Positions 43,528-52,100 are shown, numbered from the stretch's first letter. The stretch is DNA of 55,678 nucleotides from Kitasatospora phosalacinea (GCF_000716545.1 NZ_JNWZ01000046.1:1-55678); one strand, 5' to 3'. Program-made: numbers and translations. Notes: generated by a model from the letters alone, not told the origin.

Positions 43528-44703
43528 CTACGGGTGGAAGCCGACCTCCGGGTTCTCCGGCGCCGGCCCGTCGAGGAGCGGCTGTTCGACGCCCTTGAGG
43601 TGCAGGTCGAAGAAGGCCACGACGTACGCGCGGGTGAGGCGGAGCGCGCGCTGGGCGGGAACCGTCCGGCCCTCGTCGGGGATCCCGAGGGCGTCCAGCA
43701 GGACGGGGAGGTCGGTGAACGAGGCGTGGTTGGCGCCGGCGACGGTCAGCCAGCGCTTCCAGCCGTCGAGCCGGGGCCAGCTGTCGGTCCAGCTGGAGTC
43801 CTCGGCGCCGCCCGGCAGGGGGTGGCCGAGCATCAGGAACGGCTTGCCGCCGATGCCGGAGGCGGGCACCTCGACGTCCATGGTGCCGTCCAGGTCCACG
43901 CCGGCCCCGATCCGGGCGTCGGCGAGCAGGGCCGGTACGGTCGCCGCACCGCCGGCCGAGTGGCCGGCCATGCCGACGCGGTCGGGATCGATCATGCGGG
44001 AGTGGCGCCAGGCGGGGTGGGGGCGGGCCGTCAGCCGGTCGAGGACGAAGGAGGCGTCCCGGGCCCGGCTGCGGTCGAGGCCCGCCCAGTCCTCCGGGCT
44101 CCGCAGTCGGCCGCACATCACGCACGGGACGGTGCGACCGTCCGGGAAGGTCGTCCCGGTGTTCTCGTAGGTGTGGTCGATCAGCGCGACGACGTAGCCG
44201 TGGCTGGACAGCTCCTCGGCGAGGCCGGTCAGCGTGGTGCGGGGCATGGTGAAGCCGGGCGAGAGGAGCACCAGCGGGTACCGGCCGGGCGCGGGGCGGG
44301 CGCCGGGCGCGGCCCAGGTCCGGGTGGCCGTGACCGCCTCGGTCGGGACGGTGTTGCCGGGCAGCTTCGCGTCCAGCAGCATCCGCGCCGCGTCGGGCGT
44401 CATGTACGGGGCCGGGCTGCCGCCGGTCCCGGGCTTGGCCGGGTAGTACACCGACACCATCAGTCGGCGCGGGCCCGACGCGGGCACCCACGGGTCGGGC
44501 CGGTCCCGGTCGACGAGTTCCAGGACGTCCTGCCCGACCGCGTACCGTCCGGTAGGGCGCGGGAGTTCGGCGGGGGCCACGGCCTGGACGGCGGCGGTGG
44601 CGGCAGCCGGGGCGGCACCCGCGGGCGGGGCGGCGACGACGGCGGAGAGCGGCAGAGCGAGCAGCAGGGCGGTCGCCGCGGCGACCTGGCGGATTCCGGT
44701 CAT
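43528..44703 (-). CDS. secreted alpha/beta-hydrolase (PAF-acetylhydrolase-like esterase/lipase)
   Basis: The 391-aa precursor has a Sec signal peptide (residues 1-31, ending PPAGAAPA). The catalytic domain contains YPLVLLSPGFTMPRTTLTGL for the oxyanion region, the nucleophile elbow GMAGHSAGGAAT with Ser249, an acid in VDLDGTMD and the catalytic His in VAGANHASFTDL. The order and spacing resemble the platelet-activating-factor acetylhydrolase/poly(ester)-hydrolase type. It probably cleaves short-chain or polymer esters outside the cell. The start is ATG 44703. A one-mismatch copy of the TGACG-N3-CGTCA palindrome (44734-44746) lies 31 bp upstream. Confidence 0.88.
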   Translation of the reverse strand: MTGIRQVAAATALLLALPLSAVVAAPPAGAAPAAATAAVQAVAPAELPRPTGRYAVGQDVLELVDRDRPDPWVPASGPRRLMVSVYYPAKPGTGGSPAPYMTPDAARMLLDAKLPGNTVPTEAVTATRTWAAPGARPAPGRYPLVLLSPGFTMPRTTLTGLAEELSSHGYVVALIDHTYENTGTTFPDGRTVPCVMCGRLRSPEDWAGLDRSRARDASFVLDRLTARPHPAWRHSRMIDPDRVGMAGHSAGGAATVPALLADARIGAGVDLDGTMDVEVPASGIGGKPFLMLGHPLPGGAEDSSWTDSWPRLDGWKRWLTVAGANHASFTDLPVLLDALGIPDEGRTVPAQRALRLTRAYVVAFFDLHLKGVEQPLLDGPAPENPEVGFHP

Positions 44704-44864
44704 GGGGCGAAGGTAATTGCGCGCCGCGGGACTTGACGTCGCCTCAGCGGCCTAGGGGTTCCCCCGGAGACGGCGGCGGCAGCCGGCACGCGGCCCCTAC
44801 GGGCTCCCCGGGAGGGGCCGCGGCGGGCCGTTCGGCTGCGGGCGCCGGGCCCCTGCGGGGGCGG

Positions 44865-45656
44865 TCACTTCTTGCGGCCGCCACCGCCGCCGCGCTTGGG
44901 CTGGGCGGTGCGGCCGCCGGCGCGCCGGCCCGGCTTGGGCTTGCCGCCCTGGCCGGTGCGCTGCTGGGGCTGGGCCTTGGACTGCGGGCGGGCGGGCTTC
45001 TTGGCGGACGGGCGGCGCTGCTCCTCGGCGGCGGCGGTGCGGCCGCGGGAGCTGTTGGCGGTGCGGCCGCGGACGATGCCGACGAACTCCTCGACCAGGT
45101 CGGTGGTGGCCTGCTCGGGCCAGGCCAGGGCGACCTGCGACTGCGGGACGTCGACCAGGGGGCGGTAGGTCAGGTCGCGGCGGTGGTGCAGGCGGGCCAG
45201 CGACTGCGGGACGGCCAGCACGCCGACGTTGGCGGCGACCAGTTCGATCGCGTCGGCGGTGGTGGCGGGCCGTTCGAAGGCGGGGCGGCCGGGCAGCTCG
45301 GGCCAGTCGAGGGTGTCGTCCTGCGGGTGGAAGACGATCTCCTCGGCGAGGTCGGCGGCGGTGACCTCCTCGGCGGCGGCCAGCCAGTGGTCCTTGGGGA
45401 ACACCACGACGGTGGTCTCGGTGTACAGCGGGATGGCGCTGAGCACCGTCCGGTCCACCGGGAGCCGGACCAGGCCGGCGTCCGCGCCGCCGGACAGCAA
45501 CAGGGCGTGCCCGTCGGCGGGCGCGGACTGCAGCAGTTCGACCGGGACGTCGGGCAGCCGCTCCCCCCACACCCGCAGCCACTTGGTGGGCGTCACCCCC
45601 GGCACGTACACCAGGCGGAAGGGGGCGGCGGAGCGCGCGTTCTCGGTCTCGGTCAC
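44865..45656 (-). CDS. LysR-type substrate-binding domain protein without helix-turn-helix
   Basis: This 263-aa protein consists of a LysR effector-binding domain alone (residues 10-190: FRLVYVPGVTPTKWLRVWGE, LYTETTVVVFPKDHWLAA, IELVAANVGVLAVPQSLARL, VALAWPEQATTDLVEEFVGI). A 70-residue basic tail follows (RPSAKKPARPQSKAQPQQRT, then GKPKPGRRAGG and RGGGGGRKK). The winged helix that should precede the effector domain is missing. The tail could bind DNA or RNA. It starts at GTG 45656, 7 nt after a TAGCCT -10 box, so the message is probably leaderless. It is divergent from the DUF5997 gene, a pairing common in Streptomyces. The ligand and role are unknown. Confidence 0.88.
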   Translation of the reverse strand: MTETENARSAAPFRLVYVPGVTPTKWLRVWGERLPDVPVELLQSAPADGHALLLSGGADAGLVRLPVDRTVLSAIPLYTETTVVVFPKDHWLAAAEEVTAADLAEEIVFHPQDDTLDWPELPGRPAFERPATTADAIELVAANVGVLAVPQSLARLHHRRDLTYRPLVDVPQSQVALAWPEQATTDLVEEFVGIVRGRTANSSRGRTAAAEEQRRPSAKKPARPQSKAQPQQRTGQGGKPKPGRRAGGRTAQPKRGGGGGRKK

Positions 45657-45663
45657 GGGCTCC

Positions 45664-45669
45664 AGGCTA
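45664..45669 (-). promoter_or_regulatory. -10 box of the LysR-like gene, probably leaderless
   Basis: Minus-strand TAGCCT (TAnnnT) ends 7 nt before the GTG at 45656; no Shine-Dalgarno lies between. Confidence 0.5.
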
Positions 45670-45691
45670 GCGGGCCGCCGGGGGCGGCGGC

Positions 45692-45746
45692 GGAGGCCGT
45701 GACCTGGGCGGGGGCGGCGGAGGAGGGCGTGACCTGGGCAGGGGCG
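45692..45746. repeat. 30-bp-period tandem repeat in the divergent promoter region
   Basis: Two 25-bp copies (45692-45716 and 45722-45746) share GTGACCTGGGC in the core and differ at two positions. They sit between the two facing-away leaderless promoters of the LysR-like and DUF5997 genes and may be a tandem operator. Confidence 0.5.
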
Positions 45747-45755
45747 TACTCCCTA

Positions 45756-45767
45756 TACCCTTGTCGC
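45756..45767 (+). promoter_or_regulatory. -10 box of the DUF5997 gene, probably leaderless
   Basis: TACCCT (45756-45761, overlapping TATACC at 45754) ends 6 nt before the ATG at 45768, with no Shine-Dalgarno. Confidence 0.5.
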
Positions 45768-46184
45768 ATGACTACGCCCAAGCCCAAGACCTCCCAGACC
45801 ATGAAGCCCGCGACCGCGGCCAAGAAGCTGGGGATCTACCTGGCGGCGACCCCCGCCGAGTTCCAGGCGGGCGTCGTCACCCGCGACGAGCTCAACGCCA
45901 TGCAGGCCGAGCCCCCGCAGTGGCTGGCCGACCTGCGCCGCAACGGCCCGCACCCGCGCCAGGTGGTGGCCGCCCGGCTGGGCATCTCGGTCACCGGCCT
46001 GAACCGCGCCGGGATCACCGAGGCGCTGACCAGCGAGCAGATCGACGCCCTGCGCGAGGAGGACCCGGAGTGGCTGCGCCGCGAGCGCGCCCTCCAGGCC
46101 GAGGTGCGCAAGGAGGCGCAGCGGGCGAGGACCGCGGCGGAGAAGGCGGAGAAGATCAAGGCCGCCCGGAACACGAAGAAGTAG
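45768..46184 (+). CDS. DUF5997 family protein
   Basis: The 138-aa protein reads MTTPKPKTSQTMKPATAAKK, then GIYLAATPAEFQAGVVTRDE, NGPHPRQVVAARLGISVTGL and a charged C-terminal helix (RRERALQAEVRKEAQRARTA, ending KIKAARNTKK). The conserved central block and its place beside the HTH-less LysR-like gene identify DUF5997. RQVVAARLGISVTGLNRAGI resembles a small helix-turn-helix, so DNA binding is possible. The C-terminus looks like a basic coiled coil. The function is unknown. One attractive guess is that it supplies the DNA-binding function to the divergent LysR-like effector domain. The stop codon lies in the first of three tandem 13-nt repeats. Confidence 0.85.
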   Translation: MTTPKPKTSQTMKPATAAKKLGIYLAATPAEFQAGVVTRDELNAMQAEPPQWLADLRRNGPHPRQVVAARLGISVTGLNRAGITEALTSEQIDALREEDPEWLRRERALQAEVRKEAQRARTAAEKAEKIKAARNTKK

Positions 46185-46216
46185 CACCGAGAAGTAGCAC
46201 GGAGAAGTAGCACGAT
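46178..46216 (+). repeat. three tandem 13-nt repeats with TAG in all three frames
   Basis: Unit GAAGTAGCACSGA repeated at 46178, 46191 and 46204. Because the period is 13, the three TAG triplets (46182, 46195, 46208) fall in three different reading frames. The first is the DUF5997 stop codon. Confidence 0.7.
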
Positions 46217-46318
46217 CCGATCGTCCGACGTCGGGCGCGCGGTTGGCGGCACTCTTTCGGATGATGTGCGCGCCGCGTGAACGGCGTTGCGGGGTACGGC
46301 GGCTGACGGTCCGCCAGC

Positions 46319-47884
46319 ATGGCGATCATGACGTCGCTACGCCGTACTTCCTCGGCAGCCCTGGTCGCCTGCGCGGCCCTGCTGCTACCGCTCGCCCCCA
46401 CCGCCCAGGCCGCCGACCGGGCGGGCTCCCGTCCGACCGAGGCGGCCGTCGACGGCCTGCTGGACGGGATCCGGCAGGACCCGGCGCGGCTGGACGCCTT
46501 CCTGCGGGCGATGCCCAAGGGCGGTGACCTGCACAACCACCTCTCCGGCGCGGTCTCCACCGAGCTGCTGATCCGGCTGGCCGCGCAGGACGACCTGTGC
46601 ATCGACTCGGTGACCCTCGTCTCGGCGACCGGCCCGTGCCAGGGCACCCTGCGGCCGGCCCAGGACGCGCTGGCCGAGGGCGAGTTCCGCACCCAGGTGA
46701 TCCGGGCCTGGTCGATGCAGGACTTCACGCCGGGCCCGGAGTCCGGCCACGACCACTTCTTCGCCACCTTCGGCAAGTTCGGCGAGGCCAGCTGGCGCCA
46801 CCCCGGCACGATGCTCGCCGAGGTCACCGACACCATGGCGGCGCAGCACCAGAGCTACCTGGAGACCATGCTGACCCCGTCCTCGGTCGGGGTGGCGGCG
46901 CTGGCCGCCGAGGTCGGCTTCGACCGGGACTTCGCGGCGCTGCGGCAGAAGCTGCTGGCGGACGGCCGGATGCAGGCGCTGGTGAACGGGGCCCGCACCG
47001 ACCTGGACACCGCGATGGCCGAGTACCAGGCCACCGAGCGGTGCGGCACCGCGCAGGCCCGGCCGGGCTGTGCGGTGACGGTGCGGATCCAGTCCCAGGC
47101 GTCCCGGGCGTCCACCCCGGCCCGGGTGTTCGCGCAGCTGCTGCTGGGCATGGAACTCGCCTCCCAGGACGAGCGGTTCGTCGCGGTGAACCTGGTGCAG
47201 CCGGAGGACTACCAGTCCTCGCTGGACAACTACCGGCTCCAGATGGAGATGCTGGACTTCCTGCACCCGCTCTACCCGAAGGCCCACATCACCCTGCACG
47301 CGGGCGAGTTGGTGCCCGGGCTGGTGAAGCCGGAGGACCTGTCCTTCCACATCCGGCAGGCCGTGCTGACCGGCCACGCCGAGCGGATCGGGCACGGCGT
47401 GGACGTCACCCACGAGGACGACTCGGCGGACCTGCTGCGCACCCTGGCCGAACGCAAGGTGCTGGTGGAGGTGCCGCTGACCTCCAACGCGCAGATCCTC
47501 CAGGTCGAGGGCCGGGAGCACCCGTTCCCGCTGTACCGGAAGTACGGGGTGCCGACGGCGCTGTCCACCGACGACCCGGGCGTGGAGCGGATCGACATCA
47601 CCCACGAGTACGTGCGGGCGGCCCGGACGTACGGCCTGAGCTACACCGACCTGAAGGACCTGGCGCGCAACTCGCTGGAGTACGGCTTCGTGGCCGGCCG
47701 CAGCCTGTGGCGGGACCGCGACGGCTTCAAGCCGGCGCCGGAGTGCCAGGGCCGTCCGATCGGGACGGAGAACCCGACGCCGAAGTGCGCGGCGCTGCTG
47801 GCGGCCAGCCCGAAGGCGGCGCTGGAGTGGAAGCAGGAGGGCGCGTTCCGCGCCTTCGAGGCTTCGGTGCTGCACCTGAGGTGA
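46319..47884 (+). CDS. secreted adenosine deaminase-family protein
   Basis: This 521-aa precursor has a Sec signal peptide (MAIMTSLRRTSSAALVACAA, then LLPLAPTAQA with cleavage near residue 31). The amidohydrolase barrel keeps the adenosine deaminase metal and catalytic residues: His72 and His74 in GGDLHNHLSGA, His327 and Glu330 in TLHAGELVPG, His359 in ERIGHGVDV and Asp418/Asp419 in LSTDDPGV. Cysteine pairs in the 90-130 and C-terminal regions fit an exported enzyme. The layout resembles the extracellular ADGF/CECR1-like group. It should deaminate adenosine or related nucleosides outside the cell. A nearby in-frame ATG at 46328 is an equally plausible start. Confidence 0.9.
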   Translation: MAIMTSLRRTSSAALVACAALLLPLAPTAQAADRAGSRPTEAAVDGLLDGIRQDPARLDAFLRAMPKGGDLHNHLSGAVSTELLIRLAAQDDLCIDSVTLVSATGPCQGTLRPAQDALAEGEFRTQVIRAWSMQDFTPGPESGHDHFFATFGKFGEASWRHPGTMLAEVTDTMAAQHQSYLETMLTPSSVGVAALAAEVGFDRDFAALRQKLLADGRMQALVNGARTDLDTAMAEYQATERCGTAQARPGCAVTVRIQSQASRASTPARVFAQLLLGMELASQDERFVAVNLVQPEDYQSSLDNYRLQMEMLDFLHPLYPKAHITLHAGELVPGLVKPEDLSFHIRQAVLTGHAERIGHGVDVTHEDDSADLLRTLAERKVLVEVPLTSNAQILQVEGREHPFPLYRKYGVPTALSTDDPGVERIDITHEYVRAARTYGLSYTDLKDLARNSLEYGFVAGRSLWRDRDGFKPAPECQGRPIGTENPTPKCAALLAASPKAALEWKQEGAFRAFEASVLHLR

Positions 47885-47900
47885 CGGACCGGCCCGGGCG

Positions 47901-47928
47901 GGCCCGCCGGGGTGTTCCCCGGCGGGCC
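47901..47928. terminator. 12-bp perfect stem terminator after the adenosine deaminase gene
   Basis: GGCCCGCCGGGG (47901-47912), loop TGTT, then CCCCGGCGGGCC (47917-47928). It lies between the convergent deaminase and amidohydrolase genes. Confidence 0.8.
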
Positions 47929-48013
47929 GCGGGTCGGGATCCCCCTCACGTCCGTGGGACAGGTGTGCGAAGTGTTCTCCGGAGCGGGAGGACGGGGGCC
48001 GCTGGGGGGCTCG

Positions 48014-49654
48014 TCACTCGACGGTGTGGACGGCCCGGCCGCCGACGTAGGTGCGCAGGACGCGGGTGGCGGCGATCTCCTCGGCGGGGGCGGCGAACGG
48101 GTCGCGGTCGAGGACGACCAGGTCGGCGAGGTTGCCGGGGCGCAGCACGCCGGTGTCGTCGAGGCGGTTGAGGTGGGCGGTGCCGGCGGTGTAGGCGGCG
48201 AGGGCGGTGGCCAGGTCGAGGCGCTGTTCGGGCAGGAAGACCGGGACGTCGGGGCCGGCGCCGGGTTCGCGGCGGTTGACGGCGACGTGGATGCCGTGGA
48301 GCGGGACGGGGCTGGAGACCGGCCAGTCGCTGCCGGCGGCGAGGGTGGCGCCGGTGGCGCGCAGGGCGGCGAACGGGTACTGCCAGGCGGCGCGTTCGGG
48401 GCCGAGGAAGGGGATGGTGAGTTCGTCCATCTGCGGTTCGTGGGCGGCCCACAGCGGTTGGACGTTGGCGATCGCGCCGAGTGCGGCGAACCGGGCCACG
48501 TCGTCGGGGTGGACGACCTGGAGGTGGGCGAGGTGGTGGCGGTTGCCGCGGCGGCCGTTGGCGGCGATCGCGGCCTCGACGGCGTCCAGGGCCTCGCGGA
48601 CGGCGCGGTCGCCGAGGGCGTGGAAGTGCACCTGGAAGTCGAGCGCGTCAAGGGCGGTGACGTGCTCCCTGAGGGCGGCCGGGTCGACGAAGCTGAGGCC
48701 GCTGTTGGCGGTGGCGCAGCCGCAGCCGTCCAGGTAGGGGGCGGTGAGGGCGGCGGTGAAGTTCTCCGCGATGCCGTCCTGCATGATCTTGACGGCGCCC
48801 GCCCGGAACCGGCCGTGGCTGTACTTCGCGCGGCGGGCGACGAGTTCGGGGACCTGCTCGGCGCCGCGTTCGCGGTCCCACCACAGGGCGCCGACCACGC
48901 GGGCGGTGAGGGTGCCGTCCCGGGCGGCGGCGAGGTAGGCGTCGGAGGGGTCGGGGTTGCCGCCGAACTCGCCGAGCAGGGCGTCCTGCCAGGCGGTGAC
49001 GCCGAGCGCGTGCAGCATCGCCTGGGCGCCGTGCAGGGCGGCGAGGCGGTCGGCGGCGGTGGGGGCGGGGGCGTGCCGGCCGACCAGGCCGCAGGCGCCC
49101 TCCTGGAGCATGCCGCTGGGGGTGCCGTCGGCTTCGCGTTCGATCCGGCCGTCGGCGGGGTCGGGGGTGTCGCGGGTGAGTCCGGCGAGTTCCAGGGCGC
49201 GGGTGTTGGCCCAGGCGCCGTGGTGGTCGCGGTTGGCGAGCAGGACGGGCCGGTCGGGGACGACGGCGTCGAGCAGCTGCCGGGTGGGCAGGCCGCCGTC
49301 GAAGCTCTCCAGCGACCAGCCGCCGCCGGTGATCCACTCCCGGGCGGGGTGGGCGGCGGCGTACTCGGCGACCCGGGCCAGGTAGCCGTCGACGGTGACG
49401 GTGCCGGTGAGGTCGCAGGCGGCCGCCTCCAGGCCGCCGTAGACGGCGTGCACGTGGGCGTCCTGGAAGCCGGCGACCAGCAACTTGCCCCGCAGGTCGA
49501 CGACTTCGGTGCCGGGGCCGATCAACTCCCGCACCTCGTCGTGGCCCACCGCGGTGATCCGCTCGCCGGTGACGGCCAGCGCGCTCGCCCGGGTGCGGGC
49601 GGCGTCGCCGGTGTGGACCGGCCCGCCGGTGAAGACCAGGTCGGCACGGTTCAT
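48014..49654 (-). CDS. YtcJ-like amidohydrolase
   Basis: The 546-aa metal-dependent hydrolase has the family's N-terminal beta domain (ADLVFTGGPVHTGDAARTRA), the metal site LVAGFQDAHVHAVYGGL, a central lysine/His region (VKIMQDGIAENFTAALTAPY), VHFHALGDRAVREALDAVEA and the C-terminal LAAGSDWPVSSPVPLHGIHV. This is the amidohydrolase_3/YtcJ type, which hydrolyses amide or imide bonds of small molecules of largely unknown identity. It lies 46 bp after the APC permease stop on the same strand, so permease and hydrolase probably form an uptake-and-cleavage operon controlled by the divergent TetR gene. The start is ATG 49654. Confidence 0.9.
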   Translation of the reverse strand: MNRADLVFTGGPVHTGDAARTRASALAVTGERITAVGHDEVRELIGPGTEVVDLRGKLLVAGFQDAHVHAVYGGLEAAACDLTGTVTVDGYLARVAEYAAAHPAREWITGGGWSLESFDGGLPTRQLLDAVVPDRPVLLANRDHHGAWANTRALELAGLTRDTPDPADGRIEREADGTPSGMLQEGACGLVGRHAPAPTAADRLAALHGAQAMLHALGVTAWQDALLGEFGGNPDPSDAYLAAARDGTLTARVVGALWWDRERGAEQVPELVARRAKYSHGRFRAGAVKIMQDGIAENFTAALTAPYLDGCGCATANSGLSFVDPAALREHVTALDALDFQVHFHALGDRAVREALDAVEAAIAANGRRGNRHHLAHLQVVHPDDVARFAALGAIANVQPLWAAHEPQMDELTIPFLGPERAAWQYPFAALRATGATLAAGSDWPVSSPVPLHGIHVAVNRREPGAGPDVPVFLPEQRLDLATALAAYTAGTAHLNRLDDTGVLRPGNLADLVVLDRDPFAAPAEEIAATRVLRTYVGGRAVHTVE

Positions 49655-49690
49655 GGGTGGTGCTCCGTTCTCTGCGCGTGGTACGGGAGT

Positions 49691-49703
49691 TGACGCTACG
49701 TCA
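49691..49703. repeat. TGACG-N3-CGTCA palindrome, copy 5 (spacer CTA)
   Basis: TGACGCTACGTCA. The right TCA (49701-49703) is the stop codon of the APC permease gene on the minus strand; the site lies between permease and amidohydrolase. Confidence 0.6.
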
Positions 49704-51224
49704 GGAAGTCGCCGCGGGTTCGGCCTCGGCGGGGACGCCGACCCGGCCGGTGTCGCCGGTGAAGTACGGCGAGCGGCGGACCCAGCGCGACCAGGCGGCG
49801 GCGAGCAGGCCGGACCCGATCATCAGGACCGGCACGGCCAGCTCGAACCAGCCGTTGTCGGCGGCGAGTTCGAAGTGGTCGGTGCCGTCGTAGAACGTCC
49901 AGGCGAGGTAGCCGCCGACCAGCAGCAGCACGATCGCGCCGAGCAGCGGGGCGACCACCGCCCTGAGTCCTTCGAGGGGGCTCTCGCGCAGCAGGCGCCG
50001 GAAGCGCACCGCGGAGGCGATGGCGACCAGCGCGTAGTAGAGGGCGACGACGATGCCGATGGCGTTGACGGTCGCGGTGATCAGCTCGGTGACGGTCGGG
50101 ATGGCCAGGGCCAGGCCGGCCAGCGCCAGCGCGATGCCGGTGATCAGCCAGGTGCCGACGGCGGGGGTGCGGTGGCGGGGGTGCAGCCGCGTCCAGACCT
50201 TGCCGAGGGTGCCGTCGCGGCCCATCGCGAAGGCGCCGCGGGCGGTCGGGATGACGGCGGCCTGCAGCGAGGCGGCGGCGGAGAAGGTGAGCGCGACCAG
50301 CGGCAGCGCGGCCAGCGGCCGCTCGGCGAGCTTCTCGGCGAAGTACGCCAGGCCGGTGGCGCCGTTGTCGGCCAACTCGCCGATCGGCAGCACCCGTTGG
50401 AAGGCGGTGCCGGCGAACAGGAACAGCCCGAGCATCAGCAGCAGCGACCGGAAGCCGCCGCGGGTGGCGTCCTTCGGGTCGTGCACCTCCTCGCCGACGC
50501 TGAACACCGACTCGAAGCCCCAGTAGCAGAACACCGCGAGCACCATGCCCTGGGCGAGCGCGGCCGTCGACGGGATCTCGAACGGGTCGTACCAGGACAG
50601 GCTGAACGGCTGGTCGCCGGCGAACAGTCCGTAGCCGCAGAAGGCGAGCAGCACCGCGTACTCGAAGACCAGCAGGTACTTCTGCAGCCGGGCGGCGAGG
50701 TCCAGGCCGCGCACGGCGACCACCGTCGCGGTGAGCAGCACCAGCATGCCGACCAGGGTGCACTGGAGGCTGGAGTCCGGGTCCAGCCGCACGCCGGGCA
50801 GCGCGCGCAGGCCCGCCTGGCCGGCCAGTTGGATGATCGCCGAGCCGGTGACGGTGGTGGTGTACGCCATGAAGACGACGGTGGTGACGATGTTCACCCA
50901 GCCGGTCAGGAAGCCCAGCCACGGGTTGAGCGCCCTGCCGACCCAGCGGTAGGAACTGCCCGCGTCCGGTTCGACCCGGTTGAGCCGCCCGTAGCCGCAG
51001 GCGATGCCGAGCACCGGCAGGAAGGCCAGCAGCATGATGGCCGGCAGGTGCAGGCCGACCACGCCCGCCATCAGGCCCAGGCCGATGCCGATCGAGGTGG
51101 TGGCCGCCGTGCTGGACGCGGCGATCACCACCACCGCGCCGACGCCGACCGACTTGCGCATCGCGTCCGGGCCCGCGGAGGGGCCGTCGGGGACGGGGCC
51201 CCGGTCCTTGACCGTCGTTGCCAA
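49701..51224 (-). CDS. APC-superfamily amino acid/amine permease
   Basis: The 507-aa protein has about 12-14 hydrophobic helices. The first reads VGVGAVVVIAASSTAATTSI, and the typical APC loop GYGRLNRVEPDAGSSYRWVG lies near helix 2-3. GFESVFSVGEEVHDPKDATR after helix 6 is a strong APC/AAT signature. It should import an amino acid, amine or related nitrogen compound, which the YtcJ amidohydrolase downstream could then cleave. I chose the TTG at 51224 because no ribosome binding site precedes the later ATG at 51161. Ribosome binding at TTG is also weak, so the start is uncertain. It is divergent from the TetR gene. Confidence 0.9.
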   Translation of the reverse strand: MATTVKDRGPVPDGPSAGPDAMRKSVGVGAVVVIAASSTAATTSIGIGLGLMAGVVGLHLPAIMLLAFLPVLGIACGYGRLNRVEPDAGSSYRWVGRALNPWLGFLTGWVNIVTTVVFMAYTTTVTGSAIIQLAGQAGLRALPGVRLDPDSSLQCTLVGMLVLLTATVVAVRGLDLAARLQKYLLVFEYAVLLAFCGYGLFAGDQPFSLSWYDPFEIPSTAALAQGMVLAVFCYWGFESVFSVGEEVHDPKDATRGGFRSLLLMLGLFLFAGTAFQRVLPIGELADNGATGLAYFAEKLAERPLAALPLVALTFSAAASLQAAVIPTARGAFAMGRDGTLGKVWTRLHPRHRTPAVGTWLITGIALALAGLALAIPTVTELITATVNAIGIVVALYYALVAIASAVRFRRLLRESPLEGLRAVVAPLLGAIVLLLVGGYLAWTFYDGTDHFELAADNGWFELAVPVLMIGSGLLAAAWSRWVRRSPYFTGDTGRVGVPAEAEPAATS

Positions 51225-51344
51225 AGGATCACCGCCGAATAGGTGTCGTGTGGGGGGACCACCAGCGGTGGAGCGCCGGTAGGGACGCCATGAAACCCCC
51301 GCCCCGATCGAACGTCAATGCTGTTGTCGTAAGGGTGGATGCCC

Positions 51345-51358
51345 TAGGCTCACCGGCC
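51345..51358 (+). promoter_or_regulatory. -10 box of the TetR gene, probably leaderless
   Basis: TAGGCT (51345-51350) ends 8 nt before the ATG at 51359. TTGTCG or CTGTTG about 15-18 nt further upstream can act as -35. No Shine-Dalgarno is present. The region is shared with the divergent permease promoter. Confidence 0.5.
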
Positions 51359-52090
51359 ATGACCGACCGCACCGACCGCAGCGACCGCACCGACCGCGTC
51401 GTCCCCGAGGCCGAACGCCGCCGTCGGCGCCCCACCAAGCACGGCACCGTGCTCTCCGAACAGGTCATCGTCGACACCGCGCTGCGCCTGGTCGGCCGGC
51501 ACGGCGCCCAGGCGTTCACCGTCCGCCGCCTGGGCCTCGCGCTCGGCGCCGACCCCAGCGCGATCTACCGCTACTTCCACAGCACCGACGACCTGCTGCT
51601 GGCCGTCGCCGACGAACTCATCGGACTCGCCCTGAACGGCTGGCGGCCCACCGGCGACTGGCGCTCCGACCTGCGCGAGGTCGGGATGCGCGTCCACGCC
51701 CGCTCGCTCGCCCACCCGCAGGCGGCGGTGCTCGCCGCGTACCGCACCACCGGCCGGGCCAACGAGATCCGCGCCGTCGAGACCATGCTCGGCATCCTGC
51801 GCGCGGCGGGCTTCCCCGATCCCGACGCGGTCAGCCTCTACCACGCCTTCATCGACCAGGCGCTGGGCTTCGCCGTCCTCGACTCCGCCGCGCTCGCCCT
51901 GCCCGCCCAGGCCCAGCACGCCGACAACGGCGTCTGGGACACCGCCTACCGCGACCTCTCCCCCGACACCCACCCGCACATCGCCGCCACCGCCGACCTG
52001 CTCGCCGCCGACATGCGCCGCAGCGCCTACCCGCTGGCCCTCGACCTGCTGCTGGACGCCCTCGCGGCCCGCCTGCCGGCCAGATCCTGA
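51359..52090 (+). CDS. TetR-family transcriptional regulator
   Basis: The 243-aa protein has a TetR helix-turn-helix (VIVDTALRLVGRHGAQAFTV, then RRLGLALGADPSAIYRYFHS). A mostly helical ligand-binding domain with a TetR_C-like pattern follows (ALNGWRPTGDWRSDLREVGM and DPDAVSLYHAFIDQALGFAV). The N-terminus carries the repeat TDRTDRSDRTDRV, a charged extension not seen in most family members. It is divergent from the permease gene and presumably represses the permease/amidohydrolase operon. A further TGACG-N3-CGTCA palindrome overlaps its stop codon. Confidence 0.9.
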   Translation: MTDRTDRSDRTDRVVPEAERRRRRPTKHGTVLSEQVIVDTALRLVGRHGAQAFTVRRLGLALGADPSAIYRYFHSTDDLLLAVADELIGLALNGWRPTGDWRSDLREVGMRVHARSLAHPQAAVLAAYRTTGRANEIRAVETMLGILRAAGFPDPDAVSLYHAFIDQALGFAVLDSAALALPAQAQHADNGVWDTAYRDLSPDTHPHIAATADLLAADMRRSAYPLALDLLLDALAARLPARS

Positions 52091-52100
52091 CGCGCCGTCA
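52088..52100. repeat. TGACG-N3-CGTCA palindrome, copy 6 (spacer CGC)
   Basis: TGACGCGCCGTCA. The left TGA (52088-52090) is the stop codon of the TetR gene; no convergent gene follows. Confidence 0.6.
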
